From positions 1 to 26,372 of the forward strand of contig JASHOI010000417.1 in NCBI GenBank assembly GCA_030041195.1: a stretch of DNA of 26,372 nt, written 5' to 3'. Below, piece by piece: positions 10,961 through 18,535 of this stretch (positions are counted from its first letter, which is position 1; every line of letters starts with the position of its first letter). The position numbers and the translations under genes are program-made. The DNA comes from Streptosporangiaceae bacterium. Lineage in GTDB: Bacteria; Actinomycetota; Actinomycetes; Streptosporangiales; Streptosporangiaceae. The notes under the pieces are model-generated. The model did not search any database, was not told the origin of the DNA, and saw nothing but the letters and a program-made list of their open reading frames with translations.

Positions 10961-12450
10961 TAGTTCTGCCCGCCCGACAGCTTGTCCCGCAGCGCGGCCA
11001 GTGCCTCGTCGGAGGCAAGCGTGCCGGTGGCCTCGGCCTCCGGCTGCTCGGCCGGCTGCCTGGCGCCGCCGTGGTCGCCGCCAGCGCCGTTGCCGCTTCC
11101 CTCGGAGGCCTCGTTCCGGCGCGCCTCGGCGACCTGTGCCTGGTGCGCCTCGTACCTGGACCTGGCCTCGGCGTACTGCTGCTCCCACTCCTCGCGCTGC
11201 TTCTCGTACCCCTCCAGCCATTCCTGCGACTCGGAGTCGAAGCCCTCGGGGTAGACGTAGTTGCCCTGGTCGTCGTAGGTAGCGGGCATGCCGTACAGGG
11301 TCGGGTCGAAGTCCTCGCCGACCGCCTCGCCGATCGTGCCCTCGTTCGCCTGCTTCAGCGACAGGCTGATCCGGCGCCGGTCCAGGTCAATGTCGATGAT
11401 CTTGACGAAGATCTCGTCGCCGACCTGCACCACCTGCTCCGGGATCTCCACGTGCCGGTCCGCCAGCTCGGAGATGTGCACCAGGCCCTCGATGCCCTCT
11501 TCGACCCGGACGAACGAACCGAACGGCACCAGCTTGGTGACCCGGCCCGGCACAACCTGCCCGATCTGGTGCGTCCTGGCGAACTGCTGCCAGGGGTCCT
11601 CCTGGGTGGACTTGAGCGACAGCGAGACCCGCTCCCGGTCCATGTCCACGTCGAGCACCTCGACGGTGACCTCCTGGCCGACCTCGACGACCTCGCCCGG
11701 GTGGTCGATGTGCTTCCAGGACAGCTCGGACACGTGCACCAGGCCGTCCACGCCGCCCAGGTCGACGAACGCGCCGAAGTTGACGATCGAGGACACGACG
11801 CCCTTGCGGATCTGGCCCTTCTGCAGCGTGTTCAGGAAGTTCTGGCGGACCTCGGACTGGGTCTGCTCCAGCCAGGCGCGGCGGGACAGAACCACGTTGT
11901 TGCGGTTCTTGTCCAGCTCAATGATCTTCGCCTCGATCTCCCTGCCCACGTACGGCTGCAGGTCGCGGACCCGGCGCATCTCCACGAGGGAGGCGGGCAG
12001 GAACCCGCGCAGGCCGATGTCCAGAATCAGGCCGCCCTTGACGACCTCGATGACCGTGCCGGTGACGACACCGTCCTCTTCCTTGATCTTCTCGATCGTG
12101 CCCCAGGCGCGCTCGTACTGAGCGCGCTTCTTGGACAGGATCAGCCGGCCTTCCTTGTCCTCCTTCTGCAGGACCAGGGCCTCGATGTGCTCGCCGCTCT
12201 TGACGACGTCGTGCGGGTCGACATCGTGCTTGATCGACAGCTCGCGGGACGGGATTACGCCCTCGGTCTTGTAGCCGATGTCGAGCAGGACCTCGTCTCG
12301 GTCGACCTTGACGACCGTCCCTTCGACGATGTCGCCGTCATTGAAGTACTTGATGGTCTCGTCGATCGCGGCGAGGAAGGCCTCCTCGGAACCGATGTCA
12401 TTGACCGCTACCTTGGGGGTCGAGGTGGCCTCGGTGCTGCTGGTCGTCAT
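10960..12450 (-). CDS. rpsA: 30S ribosomal protein S1
   Basis: S1 binds mRNA on the 30S subunit and supports translation initiation. The 496-residue product has four S1/OB-fold repeats at about 39-108, 126-190, 210-280 and 296-365. Diagnostic strings are VEGTVVKVDRDEVLLDIGYK, GFLPASLVEMRRVRDLQPYV, VVSSIVNFGAFVDLGGVDGL and KLVPFGSFVRVEEGIEGLVH. Four repeats, rather than six as in E. coli, is the actinobacterial form. The acidic and glutamine-rich C-terminal tail (from about 400) is low complexity and ends SDEALAALRDKLSGGQN. The frame is open to 12663, but ATG 12450 (MTTSSTEATSTPKVAV) matches the family start and has GGAG upstream at long spacing. It has its own promoter behind polA and a leader of about 180 bases. 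Confidence 0.97.
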   Translation of the reverse strand: MTTSSTEATSTPKVAVNDIGSEEAFLAAIDETIKYFNDGDIVEGTVVKVDRDEVLLDIGYKTEGVIPSRELSIKHDVDPHDVVKSGEHIEALVLQKEDKEGRLILSKKRAQYERAWGTIEKIKEEDGVVTGTVIEVVKGGLILDIGLRGFLPASLVEMRRVRDLQPYVGREIEAKIIELDKNRNNVVLSRRAWLEQTQSEVRQNFLNTLQKGQIRKGVVSSIVNFGAFVDLGGVDGLVHVSELSWKHIDHPGEVVEVGQEVTVEVLDVDMDRERVSLSLKSTQEDPWQQFARTHQIGQVVPGRVTKLVPFGSFVRVEEGIEGLVHISELADRHVEIPEQVVQVGDEIFVKIIDIDLDRRRISLSLKQANEGTIGEAVGEDFDPTLYGMPATYDDQGNYVYPEGFDSESQEWLEGYEKQREEWEQQYAEARSRYEAHQAQVAEARRNEASEGSGNGAGGDHGGARQPAEQPEAEATGTLASDEALAALRDKLSGGQN

Positions 12451-12627
12451 GTGTAGGTGGACTCCGGATACGGACATGGATGGTGCGGACGCGCGCCACG
12501 CAAAATTCAATCCGCCATGGGCGGCCAGGAGAATCTGGACTTGCCTGGCCAGTGAGACCGGCCGCGGCCTGCCGTAACGACGCCCGCGGGCTGCCTGACC
12601 ATGGCGGACTGCAAGAAACACAGCGCA
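12451..12627 (-). promoter_or_regulatory. Structured 5' leader of rpsA
   Basis: In the predicted leader a 10-bp perfect inverted repeat, CCATGGCGGA at 12599-12608 with TCCGCCATGG at 12511-12520, can close a domain of 78 bases. Inside it GGCCAGG (12523-12529) pairs with CCTGGCC (12544-12550) around a 14-base loop. Such a leader could serve S1 autoregulation, as known for E. coli rpsA with an unrelated leader. The structure is seen in sequence; the role is inferred. Confidence 0.45.
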
Positions 12628-12633
12628 GCGATC

Positions 12634-12663
12634 AGGATATGAGAGCCCGACCCCGCCGGTCAA
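12634..12663 (-). promoter_or_regulatory. rpsA promoter
   Basis: Read on the minus strand, TTGACC (12658-12663) and TATCCT (12634-12639) are separated by 18 bases. These are good -35 and -10 boxes for the main sigma factor. Transcription would start near 12627, between the polA stop and the rpsA start. Confidence 0.65.
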
Positions 12664-12700
12664 TCTAGGTGTCCCAGCCAGCTGCCGGGTCGCGCGGTCG

Positions 12701-15454
12701 TCAGTGCGCGGCGTCGGCCCAGCTGCGGCCGGTGCCCATCGACACCTCGAGCGGCACCGTCAGCTCGAACGCGTCGCACATCTCGGTGTGCACCAGGTCT
12801 CTGAGCTGGTCCAGCTCGCCGGGAGCCGCCTCGAACAGCAGCTCGTCGTGCACCTGGAGCAGCATCCGGGAGCGCAGCCCCTCGTCGCGGATCCGGCGGT
12901 GCACGGCCAGCATGGCGACCTTGATGATGTCGGCGGCCGATCCCTGGATCGGCGCGTTCAGCGCCATCCGTTCCGCCATCTCCCGGCGCTGCCGGTTGTC
13001 GGACACCAGGTCGGGCAGGTAGCGGCGGCGGCCGAGAATGGTCTCGGTGTAGCCGTCCCTGCGAGCCTGCGCGACGATGCCCTCCAGGTAGTCCCGGATG
13101 CCGCCGAACTGCTCGAAGTAGTCGTCCATGAACGCGCTGGCCTCCTCCCGCGAGACCCGCAGCTGCTGCGAGAGCCCGTAGGAGGACAGCCCGTAGGCCA
13201 GCCCGTAGTTCATCGCCTTGATCTTGCTGCGCAGCTCGACCGTGACGTCTTCGGCGGGCACGCCGAACACCCGGGACGCGGTCTCCGCGTGGAAATCGCG
13301 GCCCGACGTGAACGCCTCGGCCAGCGCCTGGTCCCCGGACAGGTGCGCCATGATCCGCAGTTCGATCTGGCTGTAGTCCGCGGTCAGCAGCGTCTCGTAA
13401 CCAGCCCCAACGATGAACGCCTGGCGGGTCCGGCGACCCTCCTCGGTCCGGATCGGGATGTTCTGCAGGTTCGGGTCCGTCGACGAGAGCCGGCCCGTCG
13501 CGGCGATCGTCTGGTTGTACGTGGTGTGGATCCGGCCGTCCACGCCCGCCATCGGGATCAGCGAGTCCACGATGCTCTTCAGCCTGGCCACGTCGCGGTG
13601 CCGGAGCAGGTGCACCAGGATCGGATGCTCCGTCTGGGCCAGCAGGGTGGTGAGCGCCTCGGAGTCGGTCGTGTAGCCGGTCTTGATCCGCTTGGTCTTC
13701 GGCAGGCCGAGCTCGGTGAACAGGACCTCCTGCAGCTGTTTGGGCGAGCCGAGGTTGAACTCGTGCCCGACCACGGCGTAGGCGGCCTGTTCCGTCGCCT
13801 TGACGTCCCCGCCCAGGCTGGCCGACATGCCGGCCAGGTGGTCGACGTCGGCCGCGATCCCGGCCCGTTCCATCTCGGCGAGCACGCCGACCAGCGGCAG
13901 CTCGACGTTCGCGAGCAGGTCGGTGGCGCCGCGCTGCTGCAGCACCGCGTCCAGCGCGTCGGCGAGCTCGGCCGTGGCCCGGGCTCGCTGGGCGAGCGCG
14001 TTCGCCGCCTCGACGTCCCCGTCGGTGTCGGTGTCGAAGGCCAGCTGCCCGACGGTGGTGTCGCCGGTGCCGGTAAGCCTCCGGTTCACGTAGCGCTCGG
14101 CCAGGTCGGCCAAGTCGAACGAGCGCTGGCCGGGCAGCGCCAGGTAGGCGGCGAGCGCGGTGTCGCTGATCAGGCCGTTGAAGTCAAGGCCGCGGGCGGC
14201 GAGAGCGTGGATCGGCCCCTTGGCGTCGTGCAGCGCCTTGGGGATCTCGGGGTCGGCGAGCCAGGCGGCCAGGGCCCGCTCGTCGTCCTCGGTCAGCGCG
14301 GTCGGGTCCAGATAGGCGTTGCCGCCGTCGGGCGTGGCCAGCGCCAGGCCGGTGAGCACACCGGTGCCGCGGGCCCAGGTCCCGCTGGCGGCCAGGCCGA
14401 CCCGCCCGCCACTGCCGTGCTCGGCCAGCCATTCCGCCACGTCCTCGGGGCCGAGCCGCTCCGCCTCGATGTCGAAGCCCTCGGCCGGGCCCGCCGTGGC
14501 CCCGACCGACTCGGTGAAGCCGTTCGGGAACGTCGCCTGGAGCCGCTCCCGCAGGACCCGGAACTGGAGCGTGTCGAACAGCTGGTGCAGTTGGTCCCGG
14601 TCCCAGGGCGCCAGGGTCAGCTCCTGGGGCGCCACCCCGACCGGCACGTCCTTGGCCAGCTCGGTGAGCTGGCGGTTGCGCAGCACGTCGGCCACGTGCT
14701 CGCGCAGCTGATCCCCGGCCCGGCCCTTGACCTCGTCGACCCGGTCGACCAGCTCCCCAAGGGAGCCGAACTCCACCACCCACTTGGCTGCCGTCTTCTC
14801 GCCGACCCCGGGGATGCTGGGCAGGTTGTCGCTCGGGTCGCCGCGCAGGGCCGCGAAGTCCGGGTACTGAGCCGGGGTCAGCCCGTACTTCTCGGTGACC
14901 GCCTCCGGCGTGAACCTGGTCATGTCGCTGATCCCGCGGCGGGTCATCAGCACGGTCACGTCGTCGCTGACGAGCTGCAGGACGTCGCGGTCGCCGCTGA
15001 CGATCAGCACGCCCATGTCGTCGGCCGTCGCCTCGGTGGCGAGCGTGGCGATGAGGTCGTCGGCCTCGTACCCGGGCACCGAGAGCCGCCGGATGCCGAG
15101 CGCGTCGAGCACCTCGAAGATCAGGCTGAGCTGGCTCCGGAAGTCCGCCGGGGTTTCCCGCCGGTTCGCCTTGTAGTCGACGTACTGCTCGTGCCGGAAC
15201 GTCGGCTCGCTGCGGTCGAACGCGACGGCGACGTGCGTCGGCTTCTCGTCGCGCAGCACGTTGATGAGCATCGCGGTGAAGCCGTAGACGGCGTTCGTCG
15301 GCTGCCCGGTGGTCGTGGCGAAGTTCTCCGCCGGCAGCGCAAAGAACGCCCGGTAGGCGAGGGAGTGGCCGTCAAGCAAGAGCAGCCGGTCGTGGTGGCT
15401 CTTGCTGCCACGGTCGCTTCTTCCCCGCGCGGGTGCCTCCGGCTTGGTCGCCAC
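12701..15454 (-). CDS. polA: DNA polymerase I
   Basis: Pol I fills gaps and removes RNA primers. The 917-residue protein carries the N-terminal 5' nuclease (from LLLLDGHSLAYRAFFALPAE, with GYEADDLIATLA, VSGDRDVLQLV and GDPSDNLPSIPGVGEKTA). A degenerate 3'-5' exonuclease domain follows: the DxE motif is replaced by GLAASGTWARG and the last catalytic Asp is missing, so proofreading is probably absent, as in mycobacteria. Polymerase motifs are DYSQIELRIMAHLSGD, KAMNYGLAYGLSSYGLS and QVHDELLFE (His869-Asp870). Tyr750 occupies the position of E. coli Phe762, a change known to relax discrimination against dideoxynucleotides. The start is GTG 15454, without a Shine-Dalgarno sequence but with TAAACT six bases before it. 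rpsA follows downstream. Confidence 0.98.
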   Translation of the reverse strand: MATKPEAPARGRSDRGSKSHHDRLLLLDGHSLAYRAFFALPAENFATTTGQPTNAVYGFTAMLINVLRDEKPTHVAVAFDRSEPTFRHEQYVDYKANRRETPADFRSQLSLIFEVLDALGIRRLSVPGYEADDLIATLATEATADDMGVLIVSGDRDVLQLVSDDVTVLMTRRGISDMTRFTPEAVTEKYGLTPAQYPDFAALRGDPSDNLPSIPGVGEKTAAKWVVEFGSLGELVDRVDEVKGRAGDQLREHVADVLRNRQLTELAKDVPVGVAPQELTLAPWDRDQLHQLFDTLQFRVLRERLQATFPNGFTESVGATAGPAEGFDIEAERLGPEDVAEWLAEHGSGGRVGLAASGTWARGTGVLTGLALATPDGGNAYLDPTALTEDDERALAAWLADPEIPKALHDAKGPIHALAARGLDFNGLISDTALAAYLALPGQRSFDLADLAERYVNRRLTGTGDTTVGQLAFDTDTDGDVEAANALAQRARATAELADALDAVLQQRGATDLLANVELPLVGVLAEMERAGIAADVDHLAGMSASLGGDVKATEQAAYAVVGHEFNLGSPKQLQEVLFTELGLPKTKRIKTGYTTDSEALTTLLAQTEHPILVHLLRHRDVARLKSIVDSLIPMAGVDGRIHTTYNQTIAATGRLSSTDPNLQNIPIRTEEGRRTRQAFIVGAGYETLLTADYSQIELRIMAHLSGDQALAEAFTSGRDFHAETASRVFGVPAEDVTVELRSKIKAMNYGLAYGLSSYGLSQQLRVSREEASAFMDDYFEQFGGIRDYLEGIVAQARRDGYTETILGRRRYLPDLVSDNRQRREMAERMALNAPIQGSAADIIKVAMLAVHRRIRDEGLRSRMLLQVHDELLFEAAPGELDQLRDLVHTEMCDAFELTVPLEVSMGTGRSWADAAH

Positions 15455-15460
15455 GCAGGC

Positions 15461-15466
15461 AGTTTA
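15461..15466 (-). promoter_or_regulatory. Candidate -10 box of a leaderless polA transcript
   Basis: TAAACT on the minus strand is followed by six bases (GCCTGC) and the GTG start codon. No ribosome binding site is present. Confidence 0.5.
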
Positions 15467-15589
15467 GTGGGCCGGTCTGACACCGGCGGGCAACCTATGC
15501 GTTCCTGGCTCTCGGCCAGGGGCATGGATCGGCCCCGGTGGCCGCCGCAGGGGCACGGCAGCCGCCGGGGCCGGGACTGTGTCAGGAAC

Positions 15590-16954
15590 TCACCAACCGA
15601 AACCGTTCGACGAGAACGCGAAGATCGTCGTCGACGTGAACGTCGCGCCGGCCTTCAGCTCGGTCGACGGGAAGTTGGGCTGGTTGGGCGAGTTCGGGAA
15701 GTGCTGGGTCTCGAACGTGTAGCCCGCGCCCTGACGGTAGGTGTGACCGCTGATGCCGGTCAGCGTGCCGGTGAGGAAGTTACCGCTGTAGAACTGAACG
15801 CCCGGCTGGTCGGTCCAGACGGTCAGCTCACGCCCGCTGGCTGGGTCCCAGGCGTGGGCGGCGAGGTTAAGGCCGTCCGGCCCGGTCGTGCGGGCCGTCT
15901 GCGGGTTCAGCACCCAGTTGTGGTCGTACCCCTGGGCGATGAGCAGCTGGTTGAATCCTGGCGAGTTGGTGTTCGCGCTGACGTCGTCGATCCGCGAGCC
16001 GATCGTGTGCGGCCTTGTGAAGTCGAACGGCGTGCCCTTGACCGAAGCCAGGTAGCCGAGCGGGATCTGCGTGGTGTCCGTCGGCGTGTACTTGTTGGCG
16101 TTGATCTGCACGAACTGGCCGTAGGCCGAGCCCGCGGGCGAGCTCTCGCCGGCCAGGTTGAAGTAGCTGTGGTTGGTCAGGTTGATGACCGTGTTGAGGT
16201 TGCTCGAGTCATTGACCGCCTTGTAGTGGATCCGGTACTGGTCGGCGTTGTTCAGCGTGAACGTGACGTCAACGGTGATCTCGGCCGGGAACCCGGTGCA
16301 GCCGTCGGGGCAGCCGGGGCTGCCGACGGCGCCGCTGGAGTCGCCGTTCGGGCTGACCAGCTGGAGCGTCACGCCGGCCTGTTTGCCGGTGGAGATCAGG
16401 CCGCCGACCTGCGACCAGATGTGGTCGCCGAAGCCGACAAGGCCACCGTGCAGGTCGTTGACGCCGTTGTTGATCGGCAGCGTGTAGGTCTCAAGCCCGC
16501 TGGGCTGCTGCAGCTGGAAAGTGCCCTTGGCGATGCGGTTGCCGTAGCGGCCGATGGTCTCACCGAAGTATGGGCCGCCGTTCGCGGTCACCGGAGGGCT
16601 GTCATCGTTGACGTAGTCCTGCAGCGTCTTGAAGCCGAGGACGACGTCGGCCTCCCGGCCGTTGCGGCCGGGCACATCGATCGACTGCGTGATCGCACCG
16701 TAGCTGAGCAGGTGGATCCGCATGCCGCGGCAGTTGGTCAGCGTGTACCGGTAGGTGGGGGTTAGCTTCCCTGTGTACGGCTCGATCGTGCTGCCAAAGT
16801 ACTGCTTGGAAATGGTGGGGCTGCACTGCTGGCCGGACGACGAGGCGGATGCCTGGGTCGCGGCCAGCGCGCCGACAAGGCCGACGCCGAGGATTGCTGC
16901 CGCTCCGATCCGGACGACCGGCTTTGTGATACTGGGCAGTAACACGTTGCGCAT
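15590..16954 (-). CDS. Secreted aldose 1-epimerase (galactose mutarotase family)
   Basis: The family interconverts alpha and beta anomers of sugars. The 454-residue protein begins with a signal peptide, MRNVLLPSITKPVVRIGAAA then a hydrophobic core, with a likely cut after ATQASA, so it acts outside the cytoplasm. Catalytic-site motifs are NDLHGG, LTNHSYFNLAG (the acid His) and YTFETQHFP (the base Glu); GRYGNRIAKG and KGTPFDF are also typical. It is about 100 residues longer than cytoplasmic GalM, because of the signal, an N-terminal block with two cysteines (about 43-75) and an insert GSPGCPDGCTGFPAE. The start has a perfect AGGAGGG. A LacI-type operator lies 52-67 bases upstream, which fits sugar-inducible expression. 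It follows no sugar genes in the window, so the substrate is unknown. Confidence 0.93.
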   Translation of the reverse strand: MRNVLLPSITKPVVRIGAAAILGVGLVGALAATQASASSSGQQCSPTISKQYFGSTIEPYTGKLTPTYRYTLTNCRGMRIHLLSYGAITQSIDVPGRNGREADVVLGFKTLQDYVNDDSPPVTANGGPYFGETIGRYGNRIAKGTFQLQQPSGLETYTLPINNGVNDLHGGLVGFGDHIWSQVGGLISTGKQAGVTLQLVSPNGDSSGAVGSPGCPDGCTGFPAEITVDVTFTLNNADQYRIHYKAVNDSSNLNTVINLTNHSYFNLAGESSPAGSAYGQFVQINANKYTPTDTTQIPLGYLASVKGTPFDFTRPHTIGSRIDDVSANTNSPGFNQLLIAQGYDHNWVLNPQTARTTGPDGLNLAAHAWDPASGRELTVWTDQPGVQFYSGNFLTGTLTGISGHTYRQGAGYTFETQHFPNSPNQPNFPSTELKAGATFTSTTIFAFSSNGFGW

Positions 16955-17267
16955 GGTGCCCTCCTGTCCTTGAGGCCCGTGCGGGTGGGCCTCTTCCGTA
17001 GGGCATTGTTAGCGCTAACAACCTGGTATGTCACCCCTTTGGGCATAGAAACGGTCTTGTTTTTGTAACGAATGGTTGAGGCGTAGCGAACAATCTATGG
17101 CAAGTATGGCGATAAGGAATTATCTGCGCGCATCGGCCGCGGTGGTCACGGCCGATCGCCGGTGAGCCACCGTGGATCCGGGGGAACCGTCCCTGACCTG
17201 CGCCTCCTAGGCTTCGTCCTGGACGGGACTGTAGTTGGCGGAGGTGCCGGTGGGAGACGACCCGGTG
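16955..17267. other. Divergent intergenic region between epimerase and thioesterase
   Basis: About 310 bases between two genes read outward. It holds the epimerase ribosome binding site, the LacI-type operator (17006-17021) and a short dyad GATAA-GGAA-TTATC (17111-17124) in an AT-rich patch (17040-17125) that probably carries the promoters. I could not assign exact -35 and -10 boxes. Confidence 0.55.
17006..17021. promoter_or_regulatory. LacI/GalR-family operator of the epimerase gene
   Basis: TTGTTAGCGCTAACAA is a perfect 16-bp palindrome with the central CG and flanking pattern typical of LacI/GalR operators in actinobacterial sugar genes. It lies 52 bases upstream of the epimerase ATG. 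No LacI-type regulator gene is in the window. Confidence 0.8.
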
Positions 17268-17834
17268 ATGAGTGATCAGGCGACGGGCGACGAGGTGTCC
17301 GGCGACGAGGTGTCCGGCGACGAGGTGTCCGGCGATGAGGTGTCCGGCGACGGGGTGTCCGGCGACGGGGCGTCCGGCGACGAGGCGGCGAGCGGCGAGC
17401 AGCAGATCGTGGCTGCCTACAACCGGGCGAGCGAGGGAACGCTCTCCGGCCGCATGGGCATCAAGATCGTCGAGGCCTCCCGGGATCGCATCGTGGGCAC
17501 CATGCCGGTCGCCGGCAACACCCAGCCGTACGGCCTGCTGCACGGCGGCGCCTCGTGCGTGCTCGCCGAGAGCCTCGGCTCGCTGGGTGCGGCCCTGCAC
17601 GCGGGCCCCGGCCGGGTCACGCTCGGGATCGAGATCAACGCCACGCACCACAGGGGGGCGGCGCACGGCCTGGTCACCGGCGTGGCCACGCTGCTGCACG
17701 GGGGGCGCACCCTGACCACGTACGAGATCGTGATCACCGACGAGCAGGACCGCCGGGTCTGCACGGCCCGCCTGACCTGCCTGTACCGGGACGCGATCCC
17801 CGGCGACGGCCAGCCGCCCGCGTTCCATTCCTGA
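17268..17834 (+). CDS. PaaI-family hotdog-fold acyl-CoA thioesterase
   Basis: Proteins of this family hydrolyse aromatic or fatty acyl-CoA thioesters in the cytoplasm. From about residue 50 the 188-residue product has the hotdog fold: GRMGIKIVEASRDRIVGTMP, then the active-site segment QPYGLLHGGASCVLAESLGS with His-Gly-Gly and the helix Glu, then GIEINATHHRGAAHGLVTGV and TYEIVITDEQDRRVCTARLT. The first 45 residues are an acidic, disordered run of SGDEV/SGDGV repeats encoded by 15-bp tandem copies, unlike the rest. Start candidates are TTG 17235, GTG 17265 and ATG 17268; a GGGAG at 17252-17256 favours one of the last two. It is divergent from the epimerase and convergent with pdtaR. The exact substrate is unknown. 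Confidence 0.9.
   Translation: MSDQATGDEVSGDEVSGDEVSGDEVSGDGVSGDGASGDEAASGEQQIVAAYNRASEGTLSGRMGIKIVEASRDRIVGTMPVAGNTQPYGLLHGGASCVLAESLGSLGAALHAGPGRVTLGIEINATHHRGAAHGLVTGVATLLHGGRTLTTYEIVITDEQDRRVCTARLTCLYRDAIPGDGQPPAFHS
17286..17385 (+). repeat. 15-bp in-frame tandem repeats in the thioesterase gene
   Basis: Six full copies of GGCGACGAGGTGTCC or close variants (17286-17375) and a partial seventh encode GDEVS or GDGVS. Early copies are identical and later ones differ by one or two bases, which points to recent expansion by slippage. The unit keeps the frame. Confidence 0.95.
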
Positions 17835-18182
17835 TCCGGCCGGCCCGCCCGCCGACAGCCCCGATGGCTCAGCCGATCGGCCGGCGACCCCGGCGGGGCT
17901 GGTCTCGCCGGCGAGCCATTCCTGGCGCCGGCGCGAGCCATTGCTCGGGCCGGCGGCCACCGGCCAGACGAGCCGTTCCTGACGTCGCCGGCGACGACGA
18001 ACGAAGCCGCCGCCGGCCTTCGGCCGGGCACCGCGCCGGCCGCCCGGCCGGCGCGTTCTCGATGCTGGCCGCGTTTGCCCAGCCAGACCGTGGTCCGCGC
18101 AACTCGGCGGTTGCCGCGCACAGATAGCCGACCGCAGGTTAAGGGACGTTTAACCCATACCGGCTGACGAATGTCAGTGCCT

Positions 18183-18212
18183 TTGCGCGACGCGGTTCGG
18201 CATCGCTACGGT
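18183..18212 (+). promoter_or_regulatory. Weak candidate promoter for an intergenic RNA
   Basis: TTGCGC (18183-18188) and TACGGT (18207-18212) are separated by 18 bases on the plus strand. The -10 fits TANNNT; the -35 matches only in TTG. It would start a transcript just at the 5' end of the foldable element that follows. Confidence 0.3.
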
Positions 18213-18310
18213 GGAGGGCAGAGCCCGGTGAAGCCGAGTAGAGAACGTGCCGGCCCGGGGAAGGCTGACATGGCACCAAAGGTTCTCCGGGCTCCCTGCT
18301 TGCCGTCTCC
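18213..18310 (+). ncRNA. Candidate structured RNA, no known family recognised
   Basis: The 98 bases fold into one long nested stem. GGAG-GGCA (18213-18220) pairs with TGCC (18301-18304) and CTCC (18307-18310). Next, GAGCCCGG (18221-18228) pairs perfectly with CCGGGCTC (18287-18294), AGAAC (18242-18246) with GTTCT (18282-18286), and GTGCC (18247-18251) with GGCAC (18272-18276). The asymmetric bulge 18229-18241 contains AGCC (18232-18235), which could pair with GGCT (18263-18266) in the apical loop as a pseudoknot. I compared it by eye with the common riboswitches, T-box, tmRNA, SRP, 6S and RNase P RNAs and saw no match. Nothing coding follows in the plus direction, so it would be a free-standing RNA. 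The minus strand could also fold. Confidence 0.4.
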
Positions 18311-18344
18311 AGGTTGCTTGCTGTCCCTGGGCCGGCAGCGGGCA

Positions 18345-18405
18345 CAAGCGGGCGGGAGCCGGCCTGCAGACGGGGGTTGTGCAGCCCGCCGGCCCCGCCC
18401 GCTTG
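18345..18405. repeat. Very stable 18-bp hairpin
   Basis: The arms 18345-18363 and 18388-18405 pair perfectly over 18 bp with a single bulged A at 18357. Inside the 24-base loop CTGCA (18364-18368) can pair with TGCAG (18380-18384). No T-run follows on either strand. It may end the candidate RNA upstream, or terminate or protect transcripts coming from pdtaR on the other strand. Confidence 0.75.
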
Positions 18406-18417
18406 CTTAGCCCCCCT

Positions 18418-18457
18418 GGCCCCGCGCGCTCCAAGTGCCGGGGCCGGCAGAGCCGGC
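18418..18457. repeat. Two adjoining GC hairpins
   Basis: GGCCCCG (18418-18424) pairs with CGGGGCC (18439-18445) around a 14-base loop. GCCGGC (18443-18448) and GCCGGC (18452-18457) form a stem around AGA. The two overlap by three bases and may be alternatives. Confidence 0.45.
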
Positions 18458-18487
18458 AGCGGCTCCAGCGACGATGAGCCTTTCAGC

Positions 18488-18535
18488 GTGAAGGGACCCA
18501 CACCGTTCAAACAGGAACAGCAAGGGCCCCTTCAC
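18488..18535. terminator. 12-bp inverted repeat near the end of pdtaR
   Basis: GTGAAGGGACCC (18488-18499) and GGGCCCCTTCAC (18524-18535) form a stem with one mismatch around a 24-base loop. It is the closest strong hairpin downstream of the pdtaR stop, about 80 bases away, between convergent genes. There is no T-run, so a terminator role is only a reasonable guess. Confidence 0.4.

Noticed and set aside
12704..16765. Plus-strand open frame of 1353 codons
   Set aside because: It is entirely antisense to polA and the epimerase; long antisense frames are expected in GC-rich coding DNA. The product is low complexity with no recognisable domain.
18213..18310. ANTAR target (paired hexaloop hairpins) for PdtaR
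   Set aside because: I could not find two adjacent stems with six-base loops carrying A at position 1 and G at position 4.
18139..18510. Minus-strand frame of 123 codons between thioesterase and pdtaR
   Set aside because: No domain, no ribosome binding site, and it spans strong inverted repeats; composition is that of random GC-rich sequence.
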